Source: Wurfbainia villosa (Eukaryota; Streptophyta; Magnoliopsida; Zingiberales; Zingiberaceae). Taken from it: a stretch of 64,000 nt of DNA. This document shows, in pieces, positions 24,366 to 34,867 of this stretch (the first letter of the stretch is position 1; every line of letters starts with the position of its first letter). The notes below the pieces were generated by a model. The model did not search any database. It had not been told where the DNA came from and saw nothing but the letters and a program-made list of their open reading frames with translations. The DNA lies in contig CM045993.1 in assembly GCA_025175895.1 (NCBI GenBank), positions 60,268,621-60,332,620 on the forward strand, in the 5' to 3' direction. The position numbers and the translations under genes are program-made.

Positions 24366-25559
24366 TTAGACTTGAGTCAACATATTCGAAGTTGTATGGA
24401 GCCGCTTGGCTACATGTTCTCGAATGAAATGGTGTTTTACCTCTATATGCTTTGTTCTTGAATGGCATATAGGGTTCTTAGTTAGATTTATCGAACTTAT
24501 GTTGTCTACAAAAATTTTAGTTTTGGTGAAGTCCAACCTAAAGTCTCGGAGAGTGTGCTTCATCCAAAGAAGCTGAGTTACACACTCACCCATCGCAACG
24601 TATTCGTCTTCGGTGGTAGATAAGGCAACACAATGTTGCTTCCTACTGCACCAACTCACTAGACTTGAGCCGAGTAGTTGACAACAACCACTCGTGCTCT
24701 TTCTATCGAGTTTACTACCGGCATAATCCGAATCGGAGTAGCCGATTAGTTCGAACTCCGTAGATCTAGGGTACCAAATACCAACGTTAAGTGTACCCTT
24801 AAGATATCTAAGGATACGCTTAACTAGGGTTAGGTGAGACTCCTTAGCACAGGTTTGAAACCTGGCGCACATACTTACTGCGAATAGGATGTCGGGTCGA
24901 CTCGCAGTTAAGTATAGGAGACTTCCTATCGCGCTCCTATAGTACTTTAAGTCAATGGACTTACTTTCTAGGTCTTCTCCTATGTTAACATTAATCGCCA
25001 TTGGGGTGTTTATTATCTTAGCGTCTTGCATTCCAAGTCTTTTAATTAACTCCTTAGTGTATTTTTGTTGATATAGGTATATACCATCCTTAGTTTGTTT
25101 AATTTGTAGACCTAAAAAGAAACTTAACTCGCCTACTAAGTTCATTTCAAACTCACTTTCCATGAGTGAAACGAACTCGTTTAGTAAGGCTGAGTTAGAG
25201 GTTCCAAAAATTATATCGTCTACGTAAATTTGAGCTATGAATATTTCTTTACCTAAGGTTTTTACGAAGAGAGTTGGGTCAACTAAGCCTTGGTTAAACC
25301 CTTTTGACTTGAGATGGATTGAAAGTCTCTCATACCAAGCTCGAGGAGCTTGTTTAAGTCCATAGAGAGCTTTCTTAAGTTTTAGAACATGGTCGGGTTT
25401 ATCTAGATTTTCAAATCCGGGGGGTTGGCTAACATAAACTTCTTCTTTAATGTATCCATTTAGGAATGCCGACTTAACATCCATTTGAAATAGCTTAAAT
25501 CCTCGATGTGCGGCATAAGCTAGCAACATTCGAATGGATTCGAGTCTAGCTAGGGGCAT
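24366..25559 (-). pseudogene. SIRE-like RT and RNase H of F
   Basis: A 397-codon open frame covers most of RT and RNase H. RT blocks are FQMDVKSAFLNG, YGLKQAPRAWYERL and the catalytic AQIYVDDIIFG (about residue 110), followed by FFLGLQIKQ. RNase H has YSDSDYAGSKLDRKSTSG (first Asp), LSTTEDEYVAM (catalytic Glu, with the following Ala changed to Asp) and FVDNISS (Asp). The last 20 residues (AKRLHTTSNMLTQV) are out of frame compared with G, which keeps the normal end LADLFTKPLPE. The N-terminal RT part lies in another frame at 25573-25998, so the gene is broken near 25565 by small indels in the KGF-Q-VEGLDY block. Confidence 0.9.
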
Positions 25560-25572
25560 AGGTTTCTGTAAT

Positions 25573-25998
25573 CTAAGCCTTCGACTTGATGAACCCTTTG
25601 GCGACTAACCTAGCCTTGTTTCTAACTACTTCACCTTTATCATCAAGCTTATTTCTAAACACCCACCTTGTTCCAATTGTCGTTTTGTCTTTAGGTGGTG
25701 GTACTAATTCCCACACTTCATTCCTAGTAAATTGAGCTAGCTCTTCTTGCATTGCAATAATCCAATCGGGATCAAGAAGAGCTTGTTCAATTGATTTGGG
25801 TTCTATCTTTGAAATTAAGGAAATTTGACTAAGGTTCCTATAGGATGCTCTAGTTCGAACTCCTATATTAGGATCTCCTATCACTTGATCGATAGGGTGG
25901 TTAGTCTGAATCCTAGATTGGGTTGGGTTTGTGTCACCTAATGCTTGATCAATGGGGTGACTTGGTTGAACACTAGTTTGACTCGGATCACTTGTCAC
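25573..25998 (-). pseudogene. Pol linker and RT N-terminus of F
   Basis: The piece carries repeated linker words (SHPIDQ, NHPIDQVIGDP), then VRTRASYRNLSQISLISKIEPK, the RT entry block ALLDPDWIIAMQEELAQF, and WELVPPP, TRWVFRNKLDDKGEVVRNKARLVAKGF. It breaks at the KGF block, where the downstream RT is in another frame. The integrase frame upstream stops at 26209, and the 210 bases between contain the integrase C-terminus in decayed form. The linker and entry block match G at 61286-61620. Confidence 0.85.
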
Positions 25999-26208
25999 TT
26001 GGTTGACAAGAGAAGTTGGTTGATGTGGATTAGACTCGATCTCAGGGTCAGAGTTAGGTCTAGTATGAGTAGGCTCGCTAATTGGGGTTGTCGGGGGTTT
26101 TGTAGGTTCGTGTCCTTCATCAAATACTACATTGATAGTCTCCTCGACTCTAAGGGTGTCGTGGTTATATACTCTATAAGCTTGTAGCTGAGCATCCTAG
26201 AAATATTC

Positions 26209-27348
26209 CTATCGTGGTTTTGGATGTAAATTTCCTAGGTAATCCTTAGAGTTTAGAATATGTATCTTACACCCAAATACCCTAAAGTACTTGATGTTAG
26301 GTATTTTATCGTGATAAATATCATACGAGGTCTTAAGGTGCCTCTTTACCATAAGGATCCTATTCTGGACATAGCAAGCCGTGCTAACGGCTTCTGCCCA
26401 AAACCTATCAGGTAGGTTATATTCGTTTAACATGGTCCTAGCGGCTTCTTGTAGAGTTCGGTTTTTCCGCTCCACTAGGCCATTTTGTTGAGGGGTCCTA
26501 GGGCAAGAGAATTCATGGTGGTATCCGTTTAGGTTAAAGAAGTCGGTGAACCTTTGATATTCGAATTCACCACCATGATCGCTTCTAAGTCTTTTAACCT
26601 TAAGGTTTTTTTGATTCTCGATTAATTTGAATAGATTGATTAATTGATCTAGGGTATCATTTTTATGTTTGATGAACCTAACCCAGGTAAACCTGGAGTA
26701 GTCGTCAATTATGACTAAGCAATATTGACTTTTATTGAGTGACTTGGCTCCATGTGAATCGAATAGATCCATATGCAGGAGCTCAAGTACACTTGAGGTC
26801 CGTTCTTGGTTAGTTAACTTGTGTTGTGTCCTAGGTTGTTTTCCTTGTTGACAAGCATTACAGATTTTATTAACCAAGTTGTTGAGGTTGGGTAAACCTC
26901 TGACTAAGCCACTCTGACTCATCTTGTGGACGAGTCTTGGGTGCGAGTGACCGAGTCGTCGGTGCCACAACCATGATTCCTCTTCCTGTGTCATAAGACA
27001 TTTGGTTGAGGATTTGATTAAGTTCATTGTATAAATGTTATTTGTCCTAGTTCCTTTGAGTATTGTTTTAGCTGTTTCATTTGTTTTAATTACACATTCA
27101 TTTTCTAAAAATACGACCTTATAGTTATCGTCACACAATTGGCTTACGCTAAGCAGGTTATATTCAAAATTCTCTACAAGTAATATATTTTTAATAACAA
27201 AATTCAAGTTAAGCTCGATATCACCTGATCCGATGATTTTGAGCTTGCCGTTATTCCCAAAGGCTACCGATCCTTGTCGTTTGAATCGAAGCTTTGTGAA
27301 TTTGAGTTGATCCCCGGTCATGTGTCGGGAGCAACCACTGTCCAACAT
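26209..27348 (-). pseudogene. Protease and integrase of F
   Basis: The frame opens with the retropepsin-like protease motif MLDSGCSRHMTGD (catalytic DSG at residues 3-5); a preceding DQW is also in frame. The integrase zinc finger follows (WHRRLGHSHPRLVH and CNACQQGKQ), then the DDE core: HMDLFD (Asp), RSDHGGEF (Asp) and NGLVERKNR (Glu), all intact. The C-terminal blocks KTSYDIYHDKIPN and YFRVFGCKIHI are present. It ends at a frameshift after the DYLGN block, so the integrase C-terminal domain is out of frame. The start of this frame coincides with the acceptor of the possible intron at 27358-28078. Confidence 0.9.
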
Positions 27349-27357
27349 CCATTGATC

Positions 27358-28078
27358 CTACACACAAGGTGGTTGGATTGGATGTTAGATTTTTATTTTT
27401 AAATTGGTTGTAAGTTGTTAAACCTAGGTCATCTCACCCGAGTCTATATGATCAAGCATGTTATACTTATGTGTTTTTTGTGAGATGACTCCCAATTAAA
27501 TTTATTAAGTGGATTTAGGTTTAAGTGATTTTATGTTGAGATGATTTTCAATTAAATTGATTAAGTGGATTTAGGTTCAAGTAATTAGGATTTAGGTTCA
27601 AGTAATTTTATATTGAGATGATTTTCAATTAAGTTGATTAAGTGGATTTAGGTTCAAGTAATTTTATGTTGAGATGATTTTCAATTAAGTTTGATTAAGT
27701 GGATTTAGGTCCAAGTTAGATTTGGATTTAACCCAAGGCTTGTCAAGTTTACCTTTTCAAGATCATGGCTTCCAGGTCGTGGCGAGGCACAGGGGCCGTC
27801 TTTATCGGATCATCGACCACTTCCTTAGACAAAGCCATGTTCAAGAAAATGATGACTTGACTCACCTAAGACTATTTCCTAGTCTAACTAGTTATTTTTG
27901 AAAAGAGGCTCCCCGAGGCTCAATCTTTTTGAAGGATTTTAGTTGGTTATTTGAAAAGAGGCTCCCCGAGGCTCAATCTTTTCGAAGGATTTTTTAGTTG
28001 GTTATTTGTGTATTCCAAGTGAGTTAAAAAAAACAACAAAAAAAACTAAGCATGCAATTTCTAAGTTAAAGCACAAAC
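27358..28078 (-). other. Possible gag-pol intron of F
   Basis: On the minus strand the interval starts GTTTGTG at 28078 and ends TTGTGTGTAG at 27358, with a CTAAC branch-like site about 35 bases before the end. Removal would keep the gag frame in phase with the protease frame. Unspliced RNA would end gag at a TAG (28061-28063). Four copies of a roughly 55-60 bp repeat (GATTTTCAATTAAGTTGATT core) lie at 27480-27700. The donor is weak, so this is a proposal. G has the same arrangement at 62948-63542. Confidence 0.5.
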
Positions 28079-29682
28079 ATGTTTTGTACTGGCTCCCCCT
28101 AGACGGTTGAATCGGTTTGGTCTATCCACATAGTGGATTTGGTCCTTGGGAACCCAGTACGAGTTAGATCCTAGAGTTGAAATCAAAGTGGTCTTAGGGA
28201 CCCATGCTTGGACACATTTTTTTATGTCTACTTACGATTGACATATACGACTTATTGGTCGTGTTTGAGCTAAACCCTAGTCCGGCCTTGTTGTACACGG
28301 CCCTTTGCGATCCAAGTAGGAGGTCAAGTCCTTTGGATCCCAAAGTAAACCTTTCCAACGTATTCCTAAGATCTTCGACTTGACTTTTCAAGAGTGAGTT
28401 CTCAACTTCGAGTTTTTCAACCCGAGTTGAGTCCTTCTCTTGAACTCGACTAGTCGAAGAGGTTAGGGAGACCTCGTGTTTGAGGAGTTTAACTTCCTCA
28501 ACCAGGGTCTCGACCTTGGACTCGGACTTAGCTAACTTCCTAGACAAAAACCTAACCGTATTATGTAAAGTATTAAATAAAGTACGACTCACCTTAAGGG
28601 TATCTTTTGAACCGGATGCGTATCCGTGGCTTGACTTGAAGGTTGCTTCATAGTCCGAATCATCCTCCGGTTCTGACTCAAGTTCGGGTTCGGTCTCCGT
28701 GTCTGACTCAATTGATTTCGCCATGAAGACGTGGTCTTCGTCTTCTTCGGATGACGCTTCTTCCCATGTCGCGTTGAGGGCCTTATTGTGCTTAGGTCCT
28801 TGGTGGTTGAGCTTGGGGCACTCGGACTTGATATGTCCAAACCTGTTACACTCATAACACCTAATATTAGAACTTTTAGGTTTACCTTGGTTGGGTCGAG
28901 TCGTGGTTCGCTTTCGTCCCTTGGCTATTCTTCGAGCTAGGTATTAGAATTCCGGGTCAACTTCTTCTTCGGACTCGTCTTCCTCCTCGGTTGGTGGTGG
29001 CTTGCTTGCGATTTTCTTCTTCTTTGATCCTGCAAATAAAGCTATACCCCTCTCGGGTTCCGAGTTGGATTGTTCATGTAATTCGAAATCCGAAAAGAGT
29101 TCATCTAACCTAATTTTAGAAAGATCCTTGGAGACCTTGTAGGCATCGACCATGGATGCCCACAAGGTAGTCCTCGGAAAAGAGTTTAGAACATACCTTA
29201 TAAGGTCGCGGTTTTCGACCTTTTGCCCGATGCGTGTAAGTTGTTGTGATGTCACGGACACGGGCGTGGAGTTGCGTCGCGGATTCGTGTTCCTGCATTT
29301 TTAGTGTGTACAATTTATTGAATAACAAATCACGCTTACATACCTTGGCTTGATCCGATCCTTCGTGTAACTCGATTAGTTTAGTCCAAAGATCCTTTGA
29401 GCTTATGAAGGCCGACGCGATTTAACTCCTCCTTGATAGGCCGCATTGAGGATTTGTGTTGCCTTGGCGTCGGCCGACTTGTTGTTTTGTTGCACGGTTC
29501 ATTGATCATAATCCAAGGAGTCACCCACTTCATTAGTCGGAAGTGTGAAACCCGCTTGGATTATGATCCACATCTCGAGTTGGGTTTGAGAAAGCATTCC
29601 ATTCGACCTTCCAATAACGGAAGTCATCTCCGTTATAAAACGGAGGTCGGACGGTGCTAAAACCCTCGAGATGGGCCATTGA
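28061..29682 (-). pseudogene. Gag of F
   Basis: The start is probably ATG at 29682 (MAHLEGFSTVRPPFYNGDDF), the usual N-terminus of a copia gag. The capsid-like helical part is split over three frames (29499-29682, 29116-29400, 28944-29261) with blocks DLWTKLIELHEGSDQAK and VSKDLSKIRLDELFSDFELHE. One zinc knuckle, CYECNRFGHIKSEC, lies at about 28815-28856. An acidic stretch and a coiled coil follow (VEKLEVENSLLKSQVEDLRNTL), then LGSQRAVYNKAGLGF. The end is SYWVPKDQIHYVDRPNRF and a TAG at 28061. At least four frameshifts or stops are present. The coiled-coil and YWVPK tail are homologous to gag of the gag-only elements A, B and E. Confidence 0.85.
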
Positions 29683-29874
29683 AACAAAAAGACAAAAAGA
29701 GAAAGACCGAAATGCTAGCAAAGACAAAAACTCAACAAGTACCAAGACTCGCGTCTTGGATTAGTAAAAGTGAGAGAATTTAACAAACAAAATAAATAGA
29801 AATAAACAGAATTAAAAGAAAATAAATCTGTAAAAAAAGCTAGATTGGTGGTTTCACCAAATCTTAGCAACCCC

Positions 29875-29885
29875 GCTCGATACCA
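29875..29885 (-). other. Primer binding site of F (variant)
   Basis: The rc reads TGGTATCGAGC, two bases inside the LTR edge. It lacks one A relative to TGGTATCAGAGC found in A, D and the Tekay-like element. Confidence 0.75.
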
Positions 29886-29887
29886 AT

Positions 29888-30921
29888 TGTTGGATCGATT
29901 TGAGCGCTAGAGGGGGTGAATAGCGATAAGAAAAACTTTTCGTAATCGTCAATTGGTACGCAGTAAACGAGCGGAAAGATAGCAATAAATAAATAAAAAC
30001 AGGGGTTTTACTTGGTTCATAGCCTACGGCTACTACTCCAAGGCCCTAATGGTCCTTGACCACGCACGGAGGGCAAATATTAAAGCGAACTCCTTCTCGA
30101 TAGAGATAGGAGTTAGCGAATACAAAAACTCAATAAAGATTCAAGGTAGAGGACACTCTCTCCTTGATATGATTTAAAGCTTGAAAATAAAGACAACTTA
30201 TACAAAATTAAAGATTATACCGACGACTTCAAGGATTGGAGGTTGAAGCTAAATTCGTAGGGATGTCTGGAGTCGGAGCGTGTCGGAAGCACTTGGAAGC
30301 TTTTGAATTGATGAAAAACCCTAGGTTTGGCCCTCCTTTTATAGCCTTTAAGCCCCTCAACGAATGGGTCTTCAACCAATCACAAATGGGCACAAAACTC
30401 CTTGAAAAATGGTGATAAAGCTTGACTCCTCGAGGCTGATTTTTGACCACCGGTTGAACTGGCCGGTTGAACTGCCGCCGGTTGAACTGGCCAGTTGAAC
30501 TGGCAGCCACGATTTTTGACTAAAAAAGAAGTTTAGCTCAAAATACAAGTGAATTCGACGGCCACTTGCCGTCCGATCTCAACATAGACCTTCCATGGGA
30601 AGTCTTGGGTTGGATCGTCGCCTAAGGACGTCCCCGTACAAAGGACACGACCTCACTTACGCTTGCACACACGAGCTTACCTCGATACTTACTTGTCGCT
30701 TTTGCTTCCGGCCTTCCACTCGATTCCTTCAGCTCCCTCCGAAGTAACTCGAGTGTCGCCCGACCACCGCGGCTTCCTCCGGGTGTCGCTAGCCTTCAGC
30801 TCCAGCATTGAGACTTTTCTGCACACTTGATTTAGCTCGTGAGATAACAATATAAGCTTAACTTTGTATCGTTTGCTATAATCAAAACATAGGTTCGACT
30901 TAGGTGCCCACTGTACCAACA
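29888..30921 (-). repeat. 5' LTR of F
   Basis: The edges are TGTTGG and CCAACA. The U5 motif (one G shorter) starts about 20 bases in, the TATA box is the rc of 30336-30345, and the CCGGTTGAACTGG array is at 30447-30510. Confidence 0.92.
30336..30345 (-). promoter_or_regulatory. TATA box of F 5' LTR
   Basis: The rc of CTTTTATAGC reads GCTATAAAAG. It lies 450 bp before the LTR end and about 100 bp downstream of the motif array. Confidence 0.7.
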
Positions 30922-31654
30922 ATGTTATGTCGGATCTCGACATTCTCATCACTTCGGTAGCAATGATGCATTGCTAGATACCACTTATTGCGTATGTTTC
31001 TAAAAGGAGTTTTAGAGACTTTGTCAATGTTACGAGAACCTATATTGGGTCACACACAAAGAACATGTTGTTTTGGATAGGTTCATTTTAGTTTGACTAA
31101 ATGAACCATTAGGCTATTGAATTGGAATCATTGAGTTAGATGTTAGGACCTCGGTGCCCGCTAAAGGGGGGTGAATAGCGATTCGTCGATGATGGAATTT
31201 GATCATGTTTGTCTCTACAACACTTATTAACACAGTGGAATATATAATAACAAAAGTAAACACAACACAAGCACAAGAGACAACACGATATAATGTGGTT
31301 CGGAACCGAATGGTTACTACTCCACGGATTGGGCTCGTAAGAGCCCTAGCGATGCAATCACACACCACTAATCCAATAAACTCTTTCTCGACAACAAGTC
31401 GGAGGCGGAGAAACCTTGTACAAGTATTCTTACAACAATAAGAATGAAATACAAGCAATTACAAATGAAATACAAGAAAAGAAGTAAAGAACACTTTACA
31501 AAAACTCTTTTGGATGCTTGCTTGTTTGGTTGCTTGAGTTGCACTTGGAGACCCCGATTTGCAACAACAAATCACCCAAAAACTCCTCAAAAACTGATGG
31601 CAAAAACCTCCTCCATGATCTCCCTTTAAAGCTTCTCCTTGGGCTGGATTCCGC

Positions 31655-32010
31655 CAAGCAGTCGACTGATTGGGACCATCAGTCGACTACCCCTGTAGCC
31701 GTTGTCTCACAACGGTAAGAGCCACGTTGGATAAGTTCCAATGGATAGACCATCAGTCGACTGATAATGCCCATCAATCGACTGATCGAGTCATCACTCG
31801 ACTGTCAAACCTTAACAGTCGACTCGGGAACCTTCTGTCCCCGAATTCTTGACCAGCAGTCGACCGATCTGCAGATCCATCGACTACTAAGGCCATCAGT
31901 CGACTGCTCAATGCTGGAAGTCGACTGCTAGGCCAATTCTAGCAGTCAAACTCTAGTCGACTCTCATCAGTCGACTGACCATAGTCCCAGTCAACTAATA
32001 CACCTCAATC
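31655..32010. repeat. CAGTCGACTG array in alpha LTR
   Basis: Exact and one-mismatch copies of the palindrome recur at 15-45 base intervals. The homologous array in E's other LTR is at 54160-54505. Confidence 0.85.
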
Positions 32011-32327
32011 ATGAGGTTTTAACCCCAAGTATTGTGCCCCCATACTTGCTAGACAACCCTTATCCTAGACCTAAGCCTTCTAGACACCTCCATCAGCCTC
32101 ACGCCTATCGGATCCCTCCAAGTCATCCATGACTTGTTCATCCATACGCTAGCCTTCAGGTGCTTCCATCAGCTATTGTCATGCTAATGTGGTCTACACT
32201 GGTAAGACACATTGGAATTATGCTACCAAGACTCCACTTGGACTTTATGCCGCCAACCATTGGACTTATGCTGCCAAGACTCCACCCCTGGATTTTACGC
32301 CGCCAATATTCCTCTTGGATTTCTCAA

Positions 32328-32520
32328 TTGCCAAGACTCAAGCTTGGACTTTCCCTTGTCAACCCATGTTGGACTTTCCATGCCAAGACTCATGCTTGGA
32401 CTTTCCCTTGCCAAGACCCATGCTTAGACTTTCCTTGCCAACCCATGTTGGACTTTCCATGCCAAGACCCATGCTTGGACTTTCCCTTGCCAAGACTCAT
32501 GCTTGGACTTCTTATGCCAA
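32328..32520. repeat. 28-bp tandem repeat in E 3' LTR
   Basis: The unit GCCAAGACCCATGCTTGGAC plus about 8 bases recurs six to seven times, sometimes in a shorter AACCCATGTT version. The same array lies at 54785-54990, and an inverted, expanded form is in the LTRs of A. Confidence 0.85.
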
Positions 32521-32704
32521 GTACTCAAGACTTGGACTTCTCTCATGACAATGGTCAAACCATCATCAAACATCAAGTATGACCTGGGTCGATTGTACCA
32601 ACAATCTCCCCAATATATTGTCAAACATTAATGTCAAACATCAAAATACTACTCGAGTCAAACTCGAGTCTGGTCAATCGTGACCTGGGCCGATTGCACC
32701 AATA

Positions 32705-33749
32705 ATCTCCCTCTTTTTGATGTTTGACAAAAACCAAACACCTTTGAGTTAGACCCCTAACTCAAATTCCTTTACAAATTTTCCCAAATTGGTAATTCTA
32801 ACATTCTCCCTCTTTTTGACATACATCAAAAAGGTTCTCCCAAGGAGGTCAATGTCTCATATCCCAATGAGATCTTACAATCTCCGTCTTGGTCCAAAAG
32901 CACCTAAGATGCCTTCACTCTTACTAGTGATAAGTCCCATTTCACTCAAGAGAGGCTTCCTATAGGCTCTCCCAATTTCCAAATTGGGCATCTCAAATTC
33001 CCATTTCTCCCCCTCATGAGGAAAAATAACATCCATCATCTCATGATGGATACCTCCACCTAAAGGCTTGCTCCCTCTTGACCATTGCACCAACAATGTC
33101 CTTGGAGAGTCTCTAAGCCAATAGGAACACTAAACCATCAAAATTAAGGTTAAAAGTTCAACATTGAACTTTTCCACACCTTAAAATTGATCCATCACCC
33201 TAACAACTCTCCTAATTTATATCCAATGGATTTTCACCCTTTCTAATACTTTCCAAAGCATATCCTAGGGTTAGGAGCAGTTAGGGAACCCTAACATAAC
33301 TGAAACATGGGCTAAACATCCTTGTTTCCCCGAAATCAGCTCTGGTAGTCGACTATATCAGTAAACAGTCGACTGCCCTACCCATCAATCAACTGCTATC
33401 AAGCGACATTCGACTGATAACTAAAATATCTGAATTTTAATTATCAGAATCAAATTTCAAAAATTTATAAGTAATTATACGTAACTTAAAAAATCATGAA
33501 ACTTCATACGTATAATACTTATAAGCAATACAATGGGTGAAAAATATTGGAAAAATAATTTACCCATAAAATAGAGAAATTGACACAAAGTTCAAAAGTA
33601 AAACTACAATATTTGAGCTCACTTTGTGTCAACATCATCAATGGTGATTGCTATCAAAAGATAGACTTCACAAAGGTTTTTCAAAATGATTTTAAAATTG
33701 TTTTAAAACCTTATATTGGATCTTGTTCTTTGGGCTCAATGCACATGAC
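32705..33749 (-). other. 3' internal spacer of E, left part
   Basis: The purine tract (AAAAAGAGGGAGAT, rc of 32705-32718) sits next to the LTR, with a second tract at about 32804-32818. No gene is visible. The part from 33030 on matches the spacers of A and D. Palindrome motifs recur at 33350-33420. It ends at the TTGTA duplication of B. Confidence 0.75.
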
Positions 33750-33754
33750 TTGTA

Positions 33755-34867
33755 TATTGAAGTATCGGTGGCCGGCTAGAGGGGGGTGAATAGCCCTCTT
33801 TATCGTAGATGGTAATCGCTTGCTTAATTGTCTACAATCAATGGTTAGCGCAACGAAAATATAAATAATAAAGACAATTAAGAAGACAATGCTAATAAAC
33901 CGATGTAACGTGGTTCATGGCCCTTGCCGCTAGTCCACGACCCGATTCGTTCCAATTGAATCACGCCTTAACCAATTCACTAATCTCTCCATTGCACAAA
34001 GCTAGGTGGAGGTAACCTTTCTTACAAGAACACTCCCTCTTACAATATAATTAAAATAAAAGCAAGTAAGAGGAGTAGAATTCATTTGGGCACTTGGGAG
34101 TATGTTTGGAGATGAAGCATTAACCCCCCAAGATGACCCAAGGCCTCTTCTTATAGGGAATAGGTCATTCTTCCCATTGGGCAGCTAGCAATCGATTGAT
34201 GCCTCGATCAGTCGACTAATGCTGTAGTTGTTTCCTCGCAACGGCTTCATCCACGTTAGATTTTAACCAACGGCTCCCACATCAGTCGACTGATGGAGCG
34301 ACCAATCGACTGTCATTCTTTGGCAGTCGATTGTTTGGCCAGAAACAAGACTCGAACACCAGTCGAGTCTTCAGTCGACTTGGAGCAGTCGAATATCATA
34401 TCATGGCAGTCGACTGATGTCAGGAAAACCCATCTGACACTTAGCCATTTGGCTAAGTTCACCTAAGAGCTACCTCGTCCCGGGTTACAATCGCTCACTC
34501 TCATCTTCCCTTGGAGTCCCTCGCCTTGAAGTTCTCTTCGTCCGACCACGTTCCTCGGATGCATCAAGCGCACGGCTTCGCAATGCCATCCTTCGTGTCT
34601 CGCCCTGAAGTCTACTTCCTTTGGCTTTACTCCAATGCTCCTCGTTCGACGGTCCCTCGGATGCACCAAGCGCATGACTTTCGCAATGCTATCCTTCGCC
34701 GACTCAAGGACCAAGTCATGAGATGGTGACTTGCCAATGCTTTCATCATGTGTGAATTACTAAGTCCTGCACGACTTCAACACACATATTAAACTCATAA
34801 TCAACCTAACTTAAACCCTTTGCCACACCCATCAAAACACATCATTCATGGGTTGATTGCCCTAACA
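33755..34867 (-). repeat. 3' LTR of B
   Basis: It begins TATTGAAG (TG decayed to TA) and ends TTGCCCTAACA, 1113 bp. The U5 motif is at 33774-33792, a TATA-like box is the rc of 34149-34156, and a CAGTCGACTG array is at 34190-34420. Inverted purine tract ATCTCCCCCTTTTT follows directly (34868-34881). Confidence 0.9.

Larger units (their letters stand above)
22353..30921 (-). mobile_element. SIRE-like Ty1/copia element F
   Basis: This is a complete minus-strand copia element of 8.57 kb with target duplications ATGTT at 22348-22352 and 30922-30926. The LTRs are 1042 bp (22353-23394) and 1034 bp (29888-30921). The order from right to left is LTR, primer site, gag, possible intron, protease, integrase, RT, RNase H, spacer, purine tract, LTR. 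The Pol blocks (LDSGCSRHMTG, AQIYVDDIIFG, DSDYAGSKLDRKSTSG) are of SIRE type. Several frameshifts inactivate it. G at 57774 is a second copy. Confidence 0.92.
31141..32704 (-). repeat. 3' LTR of E
   Basis: It begins TGTTAGGACC and ends GCACCAATA (CA decayed to TA). The U5 motif is at about 31160 with one changed base. The CAGTCGACTG array is at 31655-32010 and 28-bp tandem repeats are at 32328-32520. An internal second LTR-start/purine-tract copy is at 32588-32612. Confidence 0.9.

Noticed and set aside
31655..32010. CRISPR-like array
   Set aside because: The repeats are 10-base palindromes at irregular spacing in an LTR of a plant genome, with no leader or cas genes.
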